The notes under the pieces: generated by a model | Databases searched by the model: none | Told to the model about the DNA's origin: nothing | Seen by the model: only the letters and a program-made list of their open reading frames with translations | Part shown: positions 34,386 to 45,900 of the stretch, in pieces | How the letters are laid out: every line of letters begins with the position of its first letter | Position numbering within the stretch: the stretch's first letter is position 1 | Assembly: GCA_021613335.1 (NCBI GenBank) | Contig: JAJTWR010000067.1 | Span: forward strand, 672,501-736,500 | From: Whitmania pigra | Taxonomy: Eukaryota; Annelida; Clitellata; Hirudinida; Haemopidae | DNA length: 64,000 nt | Direction of reading: 5' to 3' | Translations under genes and position numbers: made by a program

Positions 34386-35236
34386 CTCCTAATAATCTCT
34401 CCTCATCCTAATCCTCATAATCATCCTCAATCATCTAATAATCCTCCTCATAATAATAATAAGAATAATCAATAATAATAATAAATCCTATATAATAAGA
34501 ATAATAATAATGATAATCCTCCTCCTCCTGCTCATCCTGATCCTGACTAATCCTCCTCCTCTAATCCTAATCCGCCTAATGCTCTCTCCTCCTCCTCATA
34601 ATCCTCCTCCATACTCCTCCTCCTCTCCTCCTCATCAGACTCCCATCCTCTCCTAATCCTAATAATCCTCCTCCTCCTCTCCTCCTCATCTCCTAATCTC
34701 CTCCTCCTAATCCTCCTCCTAATCCTCCTCCTCATCCTCCTCCTGATCTCCTCCTCCTCCTCCTGCTCCTCCTAATCCTCCTCCTCCTAATACTAATGCC
34801 TCCTGCTAATGCTCCTGCTAAGCCTCCTGCTCATACTCCTCCCCTCTCCTCCTAATCCCAATCCTCCTCCTCCTCGACTCCTCCTCCTAACTCCTCCTCC
34901 TCCTAATCCTCCTCCTCCTCCTCCTCCTCCTCCTACTCCTACCATCCAGCTCCTCCTCCTCTCTCCTCCTCCTCACCTCCTCCTCCTAATCCTCCTCCTC
35001 CTCCTCCTCCTCTCCTCCTCCTCCTCCTCCTCCTCCTCTCCTCCTCCTCCTCCTCCTCCTCTCCTCCTCCTCATCCTCCTCCTCACTCATCCATCCTACC
35101 TCCTCCTCCTACTCTACTCCCTCTCCTCCTCCTCCTCCTAATACTCATCCTCCTCCTCCTAATCCTCCTCCTCCTCCTCCTCCTCCTCCTTCCTCCTCCT
35201 AACCTCCTCCTCCTCTCCTCCTCCTCCTCCTCCTCC
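34386..35236. repeat. (TCC/CCT)n polypyrimidine tract, about 850 bp
   Basis: Nearly all C and T on the plus strand with scattered CTAAT interruptions that recall the neighbouring TAA array. Open frames across it (poly-Pro/Leu/Ser, or Arg/Glu on the other strand) are composition artefacts. It stops exactly where the unique 5' sequence of the R4-like element begins. Confidence 0.95.
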
Positions 35237-35403
35237 CTAATACGTTTCCGTTCGGCCGATATTGTCGCGCTCTGGGCTTTCATCCCTTTGTGCATTATTA
35301 ACGAGATTTAACCATTGATATTTAGTTATTCAGTGGATATTTCAAGTTTTGTATCGAATTTGAACTAAATCCGTTGACTGCAATTGCAATTGAAATCGAC
35401 CTA

Positions 35404-35508
35404 TGTTTTCGAAAATGCCCTTGGGAATAAAAACCCGTAGCGAATCAAATACCGAGAAAAAATCTGTAAAGGAGTTGTTAGGATTGAATTTGTGTGACAA
35501 CTGTTATA
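35404..35508 (+). CDS. Short upstream ORF or displaced start of ORF1
   Basis: 34 codons starting MFSKMPLGIKTRSESN and ending LNLCDNCYK. It overlaps the beginning of ORF1 in another register. ORF1 as drawn starts at a GTG, so these residues may be its true N-terminus cut off by a one-base change, or a separate uORF. Confidence 0.4.
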
Positions 35509-36351
35509 AGTAACGAAGAAAGGTTAAAAATTCTGACTAGCAATGTGGACGAGTCAAAGGATCAGTGCAAGGTAAATGAAAGTCTGACTGAGATTCGGGA
35601 AATCAAGAAAATGATGCAGGAGAATGAAATGAGACAAACTGAAATTGATGAACACAGAATGCAAATGATTGAGTTGAAAAATAAATTAGATGATTTGCAA
35701 GAAATGAGAAAAAAAATGGATGTCATTGAAAGAATGCTGAAAGAGAATTCAATTGAAAAGAAACAAATCCAAGAGAGACTGCAAGAAAACAAGCAAGAAG
35801 CAAAGAAATGGTCAGACTTGTTCACAGAAAAAGTTGAAACTCTTGCTACCCATGTTAAAAAGGTGCAAACCAATGTAATTGATGCCAAAGAAAAAATTGA
35901 AAGCAGTGATGAAAAATTAAAAAGAAGAAACAACATAGTCATTTATAATTTACCAGAGAATTCTAAGGCAAAAGATAAAGACATGATTCTGAAACTCATG
36001 AAAGAAATCACTGGACAAGAACTAGATGCATCCCTGAAAGATTTCTTTAGGATGGGCAAAAGAAGAGATGATGATCCAAATAATAGACCAGTACTTGTTA
36101 AACTGGAAAATTACACAGCCAAAAACTTGATAATGGAAAACAGTTTCAAGCTAAAGAAAAGTGTTACATTTAAAAATGTTATGTTGAACCATGACATGTC
36201 AAAAGAAGAAAGAGAAGAATGTAGAAAGCTTATTTCTGAAAAAAAACATGAGATATCTCTGAAAGAAGATGCTGATTGTTGGGGCATAAGAATTAAAGGG
36301 CAACCTGGAAAATTCTTTGCAGTGACATACAAAAAGAATAAAAATTTTTAA
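35494..36351 (+). CDS. R4-like element ORF1: coiled coil + RRM-like (L1 ORF1p style)
   Basis: 285 aa. Residues about 10-140 are a long charged heptad-bearing coiled coil (many Glu/Lys/Met/Gln). Then comes KRRNNIVIYNLPENSK, the 'R.NN.(V/I)I..(I/L)PE' opening of the RNA-binding domain of L1 ORF1p (Transposase_22). RPVLVKLENYTAKN and the basic C-terminal part follow. The inferred role is an RNA-binding trimeric chaperone for the element's RNA. The start codon is uncertain: the frame begins at GTG, with an upstream ATG in a different register. Five bases separate its stop from the pol ATG. Confidence 0.82.
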   Translation: MTTVISNEERLKILTSNVDESKDQCKVNESLTEIREIKKMMQENEMRQTEIDEHRMQMIELKNKLDDLQEMRKKMDVIERMLKENSIEKKQIQERLQENKQEAKKWSDLFTEKVETLATHVKKVQTNVIDAKEKIESSDEKLKRRNNIVIYNLPENSKAKDKDMILKLMKEITGQELDASLKDFFRMGKRRDDDPNNRPVLVKLENYTAKNLIMENSFKLKKSVTFKNVMLNHDMSKEEREECRKLISEKKHEISLKEDADCWGIRIKGQPGKFFAVTYKKNKNF

Positions 36352-36356
36352 ATGGA

Positions 36357-37124
36357 ATGGGATCAGGTCAAGAAATGAAAAATGAAGTGGAAAAGAGTTT
36401 TAATAAATCCAATTCAAGAAAAATAACAAAATCAATAAATATAAATAACAACATAAATCATGACAAACAAGATATAGAATCAGTGTGTAGTCTTCTTCAG
36501 GTTCCTCACACTCCAGATAGAAAAAGACAAAATTGGAACAAAGATAAATATAAAACAGTGATTTGGGCATATCAATTTGCTAAGACAACAACAACAGAAA
36601 GAATTACCCAAAATACTTATAATGTGTGGAGACTTAGAAACCCAGATGACTTCCCAAATATGACACCCAAGAAATTGAGTAACATGAGAAGGTTCATATT
36701 GAAACAAAATAAATTGTCTGTCACGGAAATAAAAGAAATCGATGAAGATGTTACCTTAGAAATTCAAAATCGAAATGACGCAACAAAGCCTCAGAATCTC
36801 CAAAAAGTTATAAGAAATCCATTGACTCCTGATAATGAAAGACCAGATATTGATGAACTAAGAACCATGATAAATAAAGTCAGACAAAAAATATCAGAAG
36901 TGAAGACATTTAAAATAGAAGAAAGGAAAACTTTAAATAAAATCAGAATACCAAAATCCATTTCAAAAGAATTACAATTGGCCAACAGAGCCTTAGAAAA
37001 AATGTCATTGCAAGCCTCTGATCTAACAGAGATAAATCATACAATTTATGCTATAGCATCAGTAATTTCAGGAGAAAAACTAGAAAGAATAAATGCAAGG
37101 CACCAAAACCAAACACCAATGTGA
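36357..37124 (+). CDS. R4-like pol, N-terminal part up to TGA
   Basis: 255 codons from MGSGQEMKNEVEK. Contains a Lys/Asn-rich start, LLQVPHTPDRKRQNWNKDKY, then YNVWRLRNPDD and MTPKKLSNMRRFILKQNK, plausibly a DNA-binding head. It ends at a TGA (37122-37124) that lies in the same frame as the RT part, with no other stop up to 39828. The TGA is either a nonsense mutation or a readthrough site. Confidence 0.75.
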   Translation: MGSGQEMKNEVEKSFNKSNSRKITKSININNNINHDKQDIESVCSLLQVPHTPDRKRQNWNKDKYKTVIWAYQFAKTTTTERITQNTYNVWRLRNPDDFPNMTPKKLSNMRRFILKQNKLSVTEIKEIDEDVTLEIQNRNDATKPQNLQKVIRNPLTPDNERPDIDELRTMINKVRQKISEVKTFKIEERKTLNKIRIPKSISKELQLANRALEKMSLQASDLTEINHTIYAIASVISGEKLERINARHQNQTPM

Positions 37125-39830
37125 AAAATTAGAATACAGAAAACAATTGATGGCTTTAGAAAAGATCTAGCTCTAATACAAGAATTCCAAAAAGGAAACC
37201 TTTGCCCTAGAGTTAAAGATAAAGTGAAAAAAATATGCTCTAAGTTTGAGTTGACACTAGATCAAGTTCATGATGCTAAAGCCACCACAATTATGAAAAT
37301 GAATGCAAAAACCCAAAGATTGAAGAGATTCAATAGACGAACCAACCAATATCACCAAAATAAACTTTTTGAAAATGACATGAAAAAGTTTTACAGACAA
37401 CTCAAAAAACAAAACAATGAAATAAAAGATCCCCCAAAGTTAACTGATATAGACAATTTCTGGAGACAAATCCTAGAGAATCAAGTGGAACATAAACATG
37501 CAGTATGGATTGAAAAGACAAAGTTTGCTTTTGAATACATAAAAGAAGTTGAATGGCAGGATTTTACAATTGATGAAATAAAAAAGGCCATAAAGCAAAC
37601 CTCCAATTGGAAAGCTCCTGGAATTGACAAGTTGCAAAATTTCTGGGTCAAAAAATTGGATGTCATGCACACTGCCTTAACATCAGCGTACAACAATATA
37701 ATGAAAGATCCATTGCTTCTGCCACATTGGTTGGTGACTGGTATTACATTTTTGATTTCCAAAGGACAGGATACTAAAGACCCAAGAAATTATAGACCGA
37801 TAACGTGCCTACCAACAATGTTCAAAATCCTCACAAGTGCTTTAAACAATAGAATATATGACCACTTCCACAAAAACGAATTATTTCCCCCAGAGCAAAA
37901 AGGTTGTAAAAGACTGTCAAGAGGCTGTAAAGATCAACTGCTATTAGATTTAGCAATCACTCAATCAGCAAAGAAACAAAAGAAAGATTTGAACATGGTA
38001 TGGATAGATTATAAAAAAGCATTCGACAGTCTCCCACATTCCTGGATAATAGAAGTATTAAAAATTTATAGAGTGTGTCCTACCATAACAGATTTCATTA
38101 AAAGCTCAATGGAAAAATGGAAAACAAAAATGTGCCTTCACCATGAGAAAGGTCTAATAATGACTGAGACAATAGCAATAAAAAGAGGAATCTTTCAAGG
38201 GGATTCACTTTCTGCACTCCTTTTCTGCATGGCTTTGTTCCCTCTCTCTCAACTCCTAAACCAACAACAATTTGGATATAACATTGGATGTCAACGCATT
38301 ACACACCTATTATATATGGATGATTTGAAACTCTTCATGACAAACAAAGATCAGATGAAAGAAGCACTAATTATTGTTGAAAAATTCTCTTCTGATATTC
38401 AAATGACATTTGGACTGAGTAAATGTGCTGTTGTGGAAATTAAAAAAGGAAAAGTTGTCCTAGGCAATGGAATAGATATTGACTGCAACACTCACATAAG
38501 AAACCTTGATGCAGAGGAATCATACAAATATTTGGGAATGGAGGAAGTGGGGGGAATAAAGCAGGAGATGATGAAAGAAAAAATCAAGAAAGAATACTAT
38601 AAAAGAGTCAAACAGATTCTGAAGACTCAGTTAAATGCAAAAAACAAGATAACAGCAATCAACAACCTTGCCATCCCCGTTATGAGCTATAGTTATGGCA
38701 TACTTGAATGGCTCAGATCCGATCTACAAAAGATAGACAGGAGGACAAGGAAGTTACTTACCTTGGCAGGTGCACATCATCCTAATGCTGATGTAGACAG
38801 ACTGTACTTTGGACGATCAGAGGGAGGAAGAGGCCTTATTAGTATTGAAAATTCATTTGAAAAAACAATGCTAAATCTGAAAACATACATCCAGGCAAAC
38901 ACACAAGATAGATTAGTGGGTTTGATCGATTTAGCTGACAAAGCAAAGAAGAAGTATTCGATCATAAAGGAAACTGAAAAGATAAATCAAATTTATTCAA
39001 TAGACACTAATCAGATTATAAGTAAAGATGAATTTAGTCAATTAATTGAAAAATTTCATATAAATAACTATAAAAATAAGGCCCTCCATGGTCAGTTCAT
39101 TAACGAAATAAACAAGAAAGGAATAGACATGAAGGAAACTTGGGCATGGTTAAAAAGCTCAGAACTAAAAATTGAGACAGAAAGTCTAATAATAGCAGCA
39201 CAGGAGCAGGCCCTCAACACAAGATACTTTCAAAAAAAGATATTAAAACAGCAAGTGACAGGAACATGCAGAATGTGCCATAGTCACGTTGAAAGTATTA
39301 GTCACATAGTATCTGGATGCTCCATGCTGGCACCAACAGAATATACGAAGAGACATAACAAGCTGGCAGGATACATTCACTGGATGATCTGTAAAAACTT
39401 CCAAATAGAAACAAATCCCAGATATTACGAACATCAACCACAAACTACTATAAGCACGACAAATTTGGATATACTTTGGGATAAATCAATTATTACAGAT
39501 AGGACAATTCCAGCTAATAGACCAGATATAATAGTCGTAAATAAACAGGAGCGAATATGCCAAATTTTAGAAATATCAATTCCAGATGACCAAAATGTAA
39601 TTCAGAAAGAAGCGGAAAAGTACAACAAATACAAGGACCTCCAGATTGAAATACAAAGAATGTGGAATGTAAGGGCCAAAATCATACCAATAGTGATAGG
39701 TGCCCTTGGAACAGTCAGTATGAACTACCTTAATAACCTCCAAATGGTTCCAGGAAAACCCTCGGCACACATGTGCCAGAAAATAGCACTCCTTGGAACT
39801 GCAAGCATTCTCAGAAAAATATTGAGTTGA
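37125..39830 (+). CDS. R4-like pol: RT, CCHC and restriction-like endonuclease
   Basis: Open from just after the TGA (the first usable start by convention is the GTG at 37224, giving 868 aa). In numbering from 37224, SNWKAPGIDKLQNFW lies at about 131-145. RT motif A is VWIDYKKAFDSLPHSW (about 259-274), motif B RGIFQGDSLSALLF and motif C LLYMDDLKLF. The catalytic Asp residues in motifs A and C are present. At about 681 comes the knuckle CRMCHSHVESISHIVSGC (C-x2-C-x7-H-x4-C). The restriction-like nuclease follows: RPDIIVVNKQ (about 764), then LEISIPDD and KEAEKYNKYKDL, i.e. the PD...E...K...KY layout. All catalytic residues that I can check by eye are intact. Confidence 0.9.
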   Translation, partial: KIRIQKTIDGFRKDLALIQEFQKGNLCPRVKDKVKKICSKFELTLDQVHDAKATTIMKMNAKTQRLKRFNRRTNQYHQNKLFENDMKKFYRQLKKQNNEIKDPPKLTDIDNFWRQILENQVEHKHAVWIEKTKFAFEYIKEVEWQDFTIDEIKKAIKQTSNWKAPGIDKLQNFWVKKLDVMHTALTSAYNNIMKDPLLLPHWLVTGITFLISKGQDTKDPRNYRPITCLPTMFKILTSALNNRIYDHFHKNELFPPEQKGCKRLSRGCKDQLLLDLAITQSAKKQKKDLNMVWIDYKKAFDSLPHSWIIEVLKIYRVCPTITDFIKSSMEKWKTKMCLHHEKGLIMTETIAIKRGIFQGDSLSALLFCMALFPLSQLLNQQQFGYNIGCQRITHLLYMDDLKLFMTNKDQMKEALIIVEKFSSDIQMTFGLSKCAVVEIKKGKVVLGNGIDIDCNTHIRNLDAEESYKYLGMEEVGGIKQEMMKEKIKKEYYKRVKQILKTQLNAKNKITAINNLAIPVMSYSYGILEWLRSDLQKIDRRTRKLLTLAGAHHPNADVDRLYFGRSEGGRGLISIENSFEKTMLNLKTYIQANTQDRLVGLIDLADKAKKKYSIIKETEKINQIYSIDTNQIISKDEFSQLIEKFHINNYKNKALHGQFINEINKKGIDMKETWAWLKSSELKIETESLIIAAQEQALNTRYFQKKILKQQVTGTCRMCHSHVESISHIVSGCSMLAPTEYTKRHNKLAGYIHWMICKNFQIETNPRYYEHQPQTTISTTNLDILWDKSIITDRTIPANRPDIIVVNKQERICQILEISIPDDQNVIQKEAEKYNKYKDLQIEIQRMWNVRAKIIPIVIGALGTVSMNYLNNLQMVPGKPSAHMCQKIALLGTASILRKILS

Positions 39831-39908
39831 ATTTCGTTGGACCCTGGAAGGGTTCCCGAATTCGAACTTTCACCTCGACTTTTTGCGTTGAGAGTTTTTT
39901 TTCGTTGA

Positions 39909-40095
<187 letters not shown>

Positions 40096-40097
<2 letters not shown>

Positions 40098-41633
40098 ATT
40101 TATACAATGTCAAAGATTTTAATGGAATTTTTTATTTTATGATTTAATATATTATTTTAGTTTATCATTTATAAATAATATAAATTATTGTAATGATTTA
40201 TGATTGCATTCATAACCAACAATACGATTAATGCAAATGTATTAGAATTATTATATATCAGTTATATTGATGATAATATAGCTATTATTTTTATAAACAC
40301 ATTTTATATTTGGATTTTATTTTATATTTAAATATACTAAATTATTAAATAATTACAATACATTTCAAATAGATTTTGTTTGACAAATTAGGTTGAAAAT
40401 CAAAAACGATAATTTATGGTACTTTGAAACTCTGCTGACATCTGTTGACGCTTCGGTAAATTAATAAAATCGTTCTCAAACTTCCTTATATTCCATTTAC
40501 TTTCTTGTTGGTTAAACGATCATTGAAATAACTAAATCTAAATTATAATTAAATTAATTAATAACAACATTAATAGATTCAGAACATAGACTCAGCTGCC
40601 ATAATCTTTAATGATATTGCGTAAGGCTGCTTATTGCTAATTGAAAAATGAACAAAATTAAAAAAATGATATTACAAATAATCGCTTATTTAGACAAATC
40701 ATAATCTTGTTTAACAATTTAACGATTAAAAAAATAATATTACAATTACCTTTTAAAAATAAACACGTTTGAAATATACCATAATCTGTACAAGGTGTAG
40801 TTCTAGATAGTGTTCCGACACTATGCCAATTATCAGAGTAAATATAATGATAATTAATATTAAATTATTATTTAACCACTTGAACCACTTCGTTCTAAAT
40901 GCAAAGTAATGCAAGATCATGAATGTATTTTATTAAGCAACACAAAAGTAATTGTCTTAAATAAATATAATTAATCATTAAAATCCATCTATTAGAAGAC
41001 ATCAGCCCATATATAAATTTTAACTGAAGTAACGTTATCAAAGATCACTCTTTTTGCTAATTAAAATTTAAATAACATAATAGCAGGGCAAACAAATTTT
41101 AACAAAATGCTAGTAATTATTACAATGAAGAAATCACTGGTAAAAGTTGAATTTCTAATTTTTTATGATTTTGCTGGATTTAGGTTAAACGAAGAGTTAA
41201 AGATACTGGTAGTATCAAACATCGCCTTCAGTGACAAAGGCTGGCATTGTTAGTATCGAATGAGCTCTAATTAAGAAGCATTCCTGTTCATTTTCATGCA
41301 TTTAAGAAATTTAATTGACTAATTATCTTAATTACTTTCATTAAGTAAGCCTTCGGTTTTATTTCTCATCTAGAATTCAAAATTCATTTGGGTTTTATTT
41401 GTTTAGTTTTATCCAAATTGAAAGGCAAAACAGCATTAGAGCCAATGAGGAGACGTTGACATGGCAGGCTGTACAAAAATACAAACATGTCTTTATTCGA
41501 TACAATAAAAATTTCATGTTCATACAATTTTCCACTTCATAGTTCAGTTTTTTTAACAGTGGATTAAATAAATGTGTTTGTAAATTACAATTTTAATAAT
41601 ACCAAGTTTGACTTTTTTGGACAATTTTTATAC
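40096..41633. other. AT-rich spacer; one weak exon-like patch
   Basis: Mostly unique AT-rich DNA. On the minus strand, 40870-40755 gives WHSVGTLSRTTPCTDYG with a possible donor but no convincing acceptor, so I do not call it an exon. Confidence 0.4.
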
Positions 41634-41729
41634 CTGAACAGAATGCACCACATTGGGGTTCTTCGACTGTTGAAAAATGTGGTAATGTCATTGTAAATTT
41701 ACTTGAAATCCAACCCAAACGTTGGATAA
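41634..41729 (-). CDS. Possible orphan exon, cysteine-containing
   Basis: Acceptor CTTGTATAAG and donor G|GTATAAAA, phase 1 to 1, 96 nt. Encodes GWISSKFTMTLPHF and VEEPQCGAFCS. The phase agrees with the receptor exons and with the secreted-protein gene, but I cannot join it to either. Confidence 0.3.
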
Positions 41730-41863
41730 CTTATACAAGATAAATATACTTTCAAAATATTGTGTTATTTTAATTTCAATTGAATCTACTTTTATTTCCT
41801 TAATTATAAAGAGGTTTCAAGAGTGAGATGACATAATTAACTTTAAAACAACTTGCAAACCTG

Positions 41864-42640
41864 AAGAGCAGACTTCACCGTACTTTGGATCATTGGTTAA
41901 ACAAGGATCAACTGTTCAGTGAAAAAATAAAAACTGCATTGGTATCAAAACTGCTTGATGACCTTACTTAAATGAATGAAAAAGTGCTTCAAAATTTCAT
42001 CTTAAATAGTAAAATTATTCAATATTCAATATTCAATAATAAATGTTAATCCTGCTGTCTATGAGTCATATGCAACATTTGAAAGAGAAGTTATATTTCT
42101 AGGCGAGGTTTATCAAAACGATCATTCAAAACGATGAAACTAAAATTATTGCAAGCCAATGCAAAAGTCTAAATTGAAAAGATAACAAAAATCTTTTAAA
42201 GCTCATGTCAAATGCCCAGTGTTTTGTTTTTTATTTAAATAATTTATGATCAGAGGAATACAATGGCTTCTCGAACATTTGGAGGAGCAAACAAAATTTC
42301 TAAAAGCAACAATACAAAAGAAGCAACTGAAGAAGCCCTCGTGAACATGAAACATGGCAATTTCAATACACATCAATTTGGGAAGAAAAGTTCATGAATG
42401 ATTAGTGAGACTCAAACTTGTATAAGTTCAAGTCAGTCTAGATGTTGTAGTTTTGGTAACATGGAGATATTATTATAATGCAGATGGTTAAGAGAATGAA
42501 CCATCAATAAAGGTAAAGAACTTTAAACAGTTATTTTTCTAAAGATTCAGAAATCGAGTTAATAGCTGAAGCCCTTGCAAGTTGCTGCTTGGGTATAGGG
42601 AAAGTGCTAGGTAATAGTAATAGGAAGTTGATATTTTAGG
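41864..42640 (+). other. Possible mobile-element relic
   Basis: A 42-codon frame at about 42262 starts MASRTFGGANKISKSNN. The surrounding sequence is less AT-rich than its neighbours and has broken coding texture on the plus strand. No family motif is identifiable. Confidence 0.25.
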
Positions 42641-42871
42641 TTTGTGCATAATGAATAAATAATGAAACAGCAAACATAAATTAAGGGAAGCGATGCTTTA
42701 TTTATGTTCCTTTGTAGATTAAAATTAAAACTAAAAAATGATTAAAAGTTTTATTTTACATTATTGCATTTACTTATTGAAGAGATTTTCTCCGAGAAAT
42801 TTTCAAATTTATTTCCGTTCAGAGGTATCGCATCTGCCGCCAGCATTGTTCCTGTTTTCGATGAGTTTCTT

Positions 42872-42959
42872 CTATCGGTAGGTGGCTCGAATGGTTGAGC
42901 AGTTGCTGAACGTCTTAAACTGGGCAAACGCACTGCACAGCACAGCGTCCGAATAATCC
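42872..42959 (-). CDS. Secreted-protein gene exon 10 (last)
   Basis: Acceptor ATTTGACAAG, phase 2. Encodes DYSDAVLCSAFAQFKTFS, then NCSTIRATYR and TAG. The longer frame at 42933-42751 is in the wrong phase for exon 9 and is a shadow. Confidence 0.7.
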
Positions 42960-45900
42960 CTTGTCAAATTGCAGAAGTTTAAATAAATAATTCAATTCTA
43001 GCAACCAATACTGCTTTCTAAAATATTTGTATTCACAACTGATTCCAGTTAACTGATTCCATTATTACAACATTATCATAGCAGAATTTAAAATTCCAAC
43101 TTACGAGCATGAATCATTGGGACTGATTGACGAACAATTTTGAAGCTCGTAAAAATAATCAGCTTTCACTTCGTCATTGGACATGATGCTCTGAAAACAT
43201 CTGTGCCCTTGTGAGAAATCTGAATTAAAATTCATAAATTTAAAAATTAATTTGAATAATTTTTTGACTATAAATCATATGATGATTTTATTTCTTAATT
43301 TGGTAAGAAGACCAGTGTGCTAGCACAATATTTGTTTTTCCTGAATATGGTCAAAAATCAGTCATTTCAATTATTATATGTTATAATTCAGTATGATGCC
43401 TTATTATTTTTAATAATCTCATGTGACGCATATTATATTTAATAATTTGGTATGATGCCTAGGTTGATAATCTTGATTGGAAGGGTAAAGATGTCATACT
43501 TTAACAATAAATTAATTAAGATTTAAATGTTACTTTTTTATTAAACTACCATTTATGTTGGAGCAGATATCGTCGTAGGACTTTTCTAACTTTGTGTAAT
43601 AACTGAAACTTTCCAAATCGGGAGTCTCACAAAACGTCAAATTCTTCAAGCAATCCTTCATTTTAACCGAATATGTCCTAAAAGATTCATAAACTTATTT
43701 TTGTTTATATAAATCATCTATTTTATGATACATTACACCATAACAACTTAAAATAAATCATGGCCACTTTTGAATGCAATATAATCTTTATGTAGCATTT
43801 AATATCCAATCAATATTCAGAAATTATCGTGTTTTTAAATAATATTATTATTACTTGTTAATTACCTTTCATTGCTTAATTAATTATCATTTGTTGCTTT
43901 TTATCAGCATTCAAACAGACACAGCAAATGTTTTGACTTTTTTAAGCCCATGCAGTTTTATCAAAGCACAAATTTGAGGTCATAAACTTATCAACCATCT
44001 CTGATCTTTTTATCGAAGAGCACATATGAACTATTTTATTTTTAATAAGACACACAGAAAATGTACTCAAATAAAAAATAACAAAAAAAAACTTAATTTT
44101 ACCAAAAAAGGTCTCAATCTCTTACTCACCTGCAAAAAGCAGTCAGATTGTTTAAAACCCATCTATCAAACCTCTGATCAAGGTGGAAGACCTGCATACC
44201 AAACGTCAACCCGGAACACAATCGCCAGGCATAAAGATTCCAGTAAATTCCAACACATCTGGCTATTATTGAGAATTGCTTTGTAAGAGTTGTAAATGTC
44301 TTTAAACAATTCAATTACTTACTTGGCTGACTAGCTGAATTCAAATCTGTTTGAAGACAATAATTGAAGCAATAAACAAATTAAGTGATTTATTATGACA
44401 ACTTCATAGTGTTTTTGGAGGATAATAGTTTCGTCGTTTGGTGCAGATCTAATGATGAACTATCATTTTTAAGTAACATAAATTGTTATCACGTTGTTAT
44501 CTATACTAATTAGGAAATTAATAATAAATAACTGATATTTAATCCTTGTTATTTATTAAGTTTAAAACATTTTGCCGGATTTTTAATCACAATTTTAAAA
44601 ATAATATATAAGACATAAAAAGTAATTATTAGTTTATAAATTAGTAAACCATAATAATAAATAATCCTAGTAAATAATAAACGGAAGATCACGTACAATA
44701 ACATTCTCTTGGGAGCAAACGTATGTGAAATTGGGTGTCGTTATATTCTGAAATTACAAATTATTACATATGATCAATAATTTATTAATAATTTCATTCT
44801 ATTACTTTTTTACGGAAGCTATTATTAAGTATTATACATTTTGTTTTGCATCTTCGTTGACATTTACCAGGAGTTATGGTGCAATTATATTTCTCATCTT
44901 GAAGGACCTTAATTTTAAAAGTCTTGTTCACCACTTGAAAATCGTTGTTCTCCAGCTTCTGCACCATCGCCTTCACTTCTATCAGTTCACGGTATTCACG
45001 AGATCTGATAATTTATAGAAGTCTCAAGTATTTAAAGCAATAATAAATTTATTGTTGTTTAATCCTAATTGATTAACAACTAACTTATAAGTCAATGTGA
45101 TTAACAATTTCAATTATGATTTTTTAAAAATTAAATTTATGAGTTTTTGAATATTATCTGAGAATGGTCAAGATCTAGGAACGAGGAAAGAAATGCAAAA
45201 ATCAGAAGTAGTAACGGATGCGATCTTGTTATAAATGCAGCATACCAGATTAGACTCACGAGTTCATAATTTTCAATACATAAAATTAAGTTATTAATAA
45301 ATCAAATAACAACCAATCAAACTATGTTTAATTTAACAACTACAAATACTCTAATTAGTTAGTGATTAGTTACTAATGGATGTTAGTTATTTTCAAAGTC
45401 AAATTTAAATGCAGCAGAATCAGAACCTGCAATCATCTTCAATTCCAAGGGGAACAAACGTGCAGTTAGTTTGTTCTAACAAACCGAATTTGGAGAAATA
45501 AATGTGAATTTGAGCTTGAGAGCATGCAATGTTGTCAACAAATCCTGAAATTTTCATTTTCATTTGAAGTTTCAGTTCAAAAAAGTAAATTGTAACTAAC
45601 TATCTGCATTATCATAAGAGCTGATAATTCGAGATATGTATGGCCCGTTTCTGTATTGGACCCACCCAGGTTGAAATCTATCTTGAAAGCACGTGTCAAT
45701 AAGACTGTATGAGCTAAAAGAGACACATTTTGACTATTTGTGCAAAGGCACAATCTGCATAATAAAATAAAATGAAATCATTACTCGAAAAATATCTCTG
45801 ACTTCCGTGCAAATGTAAGATTGTCAATTTCAAATTCAGAAGGGTTTAGTGACTCTATTGTCAAATACACAACTTTGCAAGACTTATGGGAATGCCCTGA

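Noticed and set aside
34547..35295. Arg/Glu-rich and Pro/Leu/Ser-rich frames in the TCC tract
   Set aside because: Composition artefacts of an almost pure pyrimidine strand.
40755..40870. Exon-like patch with TTPCTDYG
   Set aside because: A donor is plausible, but no acceptor gives a frame that joins to either neighbour.
42751..42933. 60-codon frame as an alternative C-terminus of the secreted protein
   Set aside because: Its phase does not fit the donor at 43105. The register ending NCSTIRATYR does.
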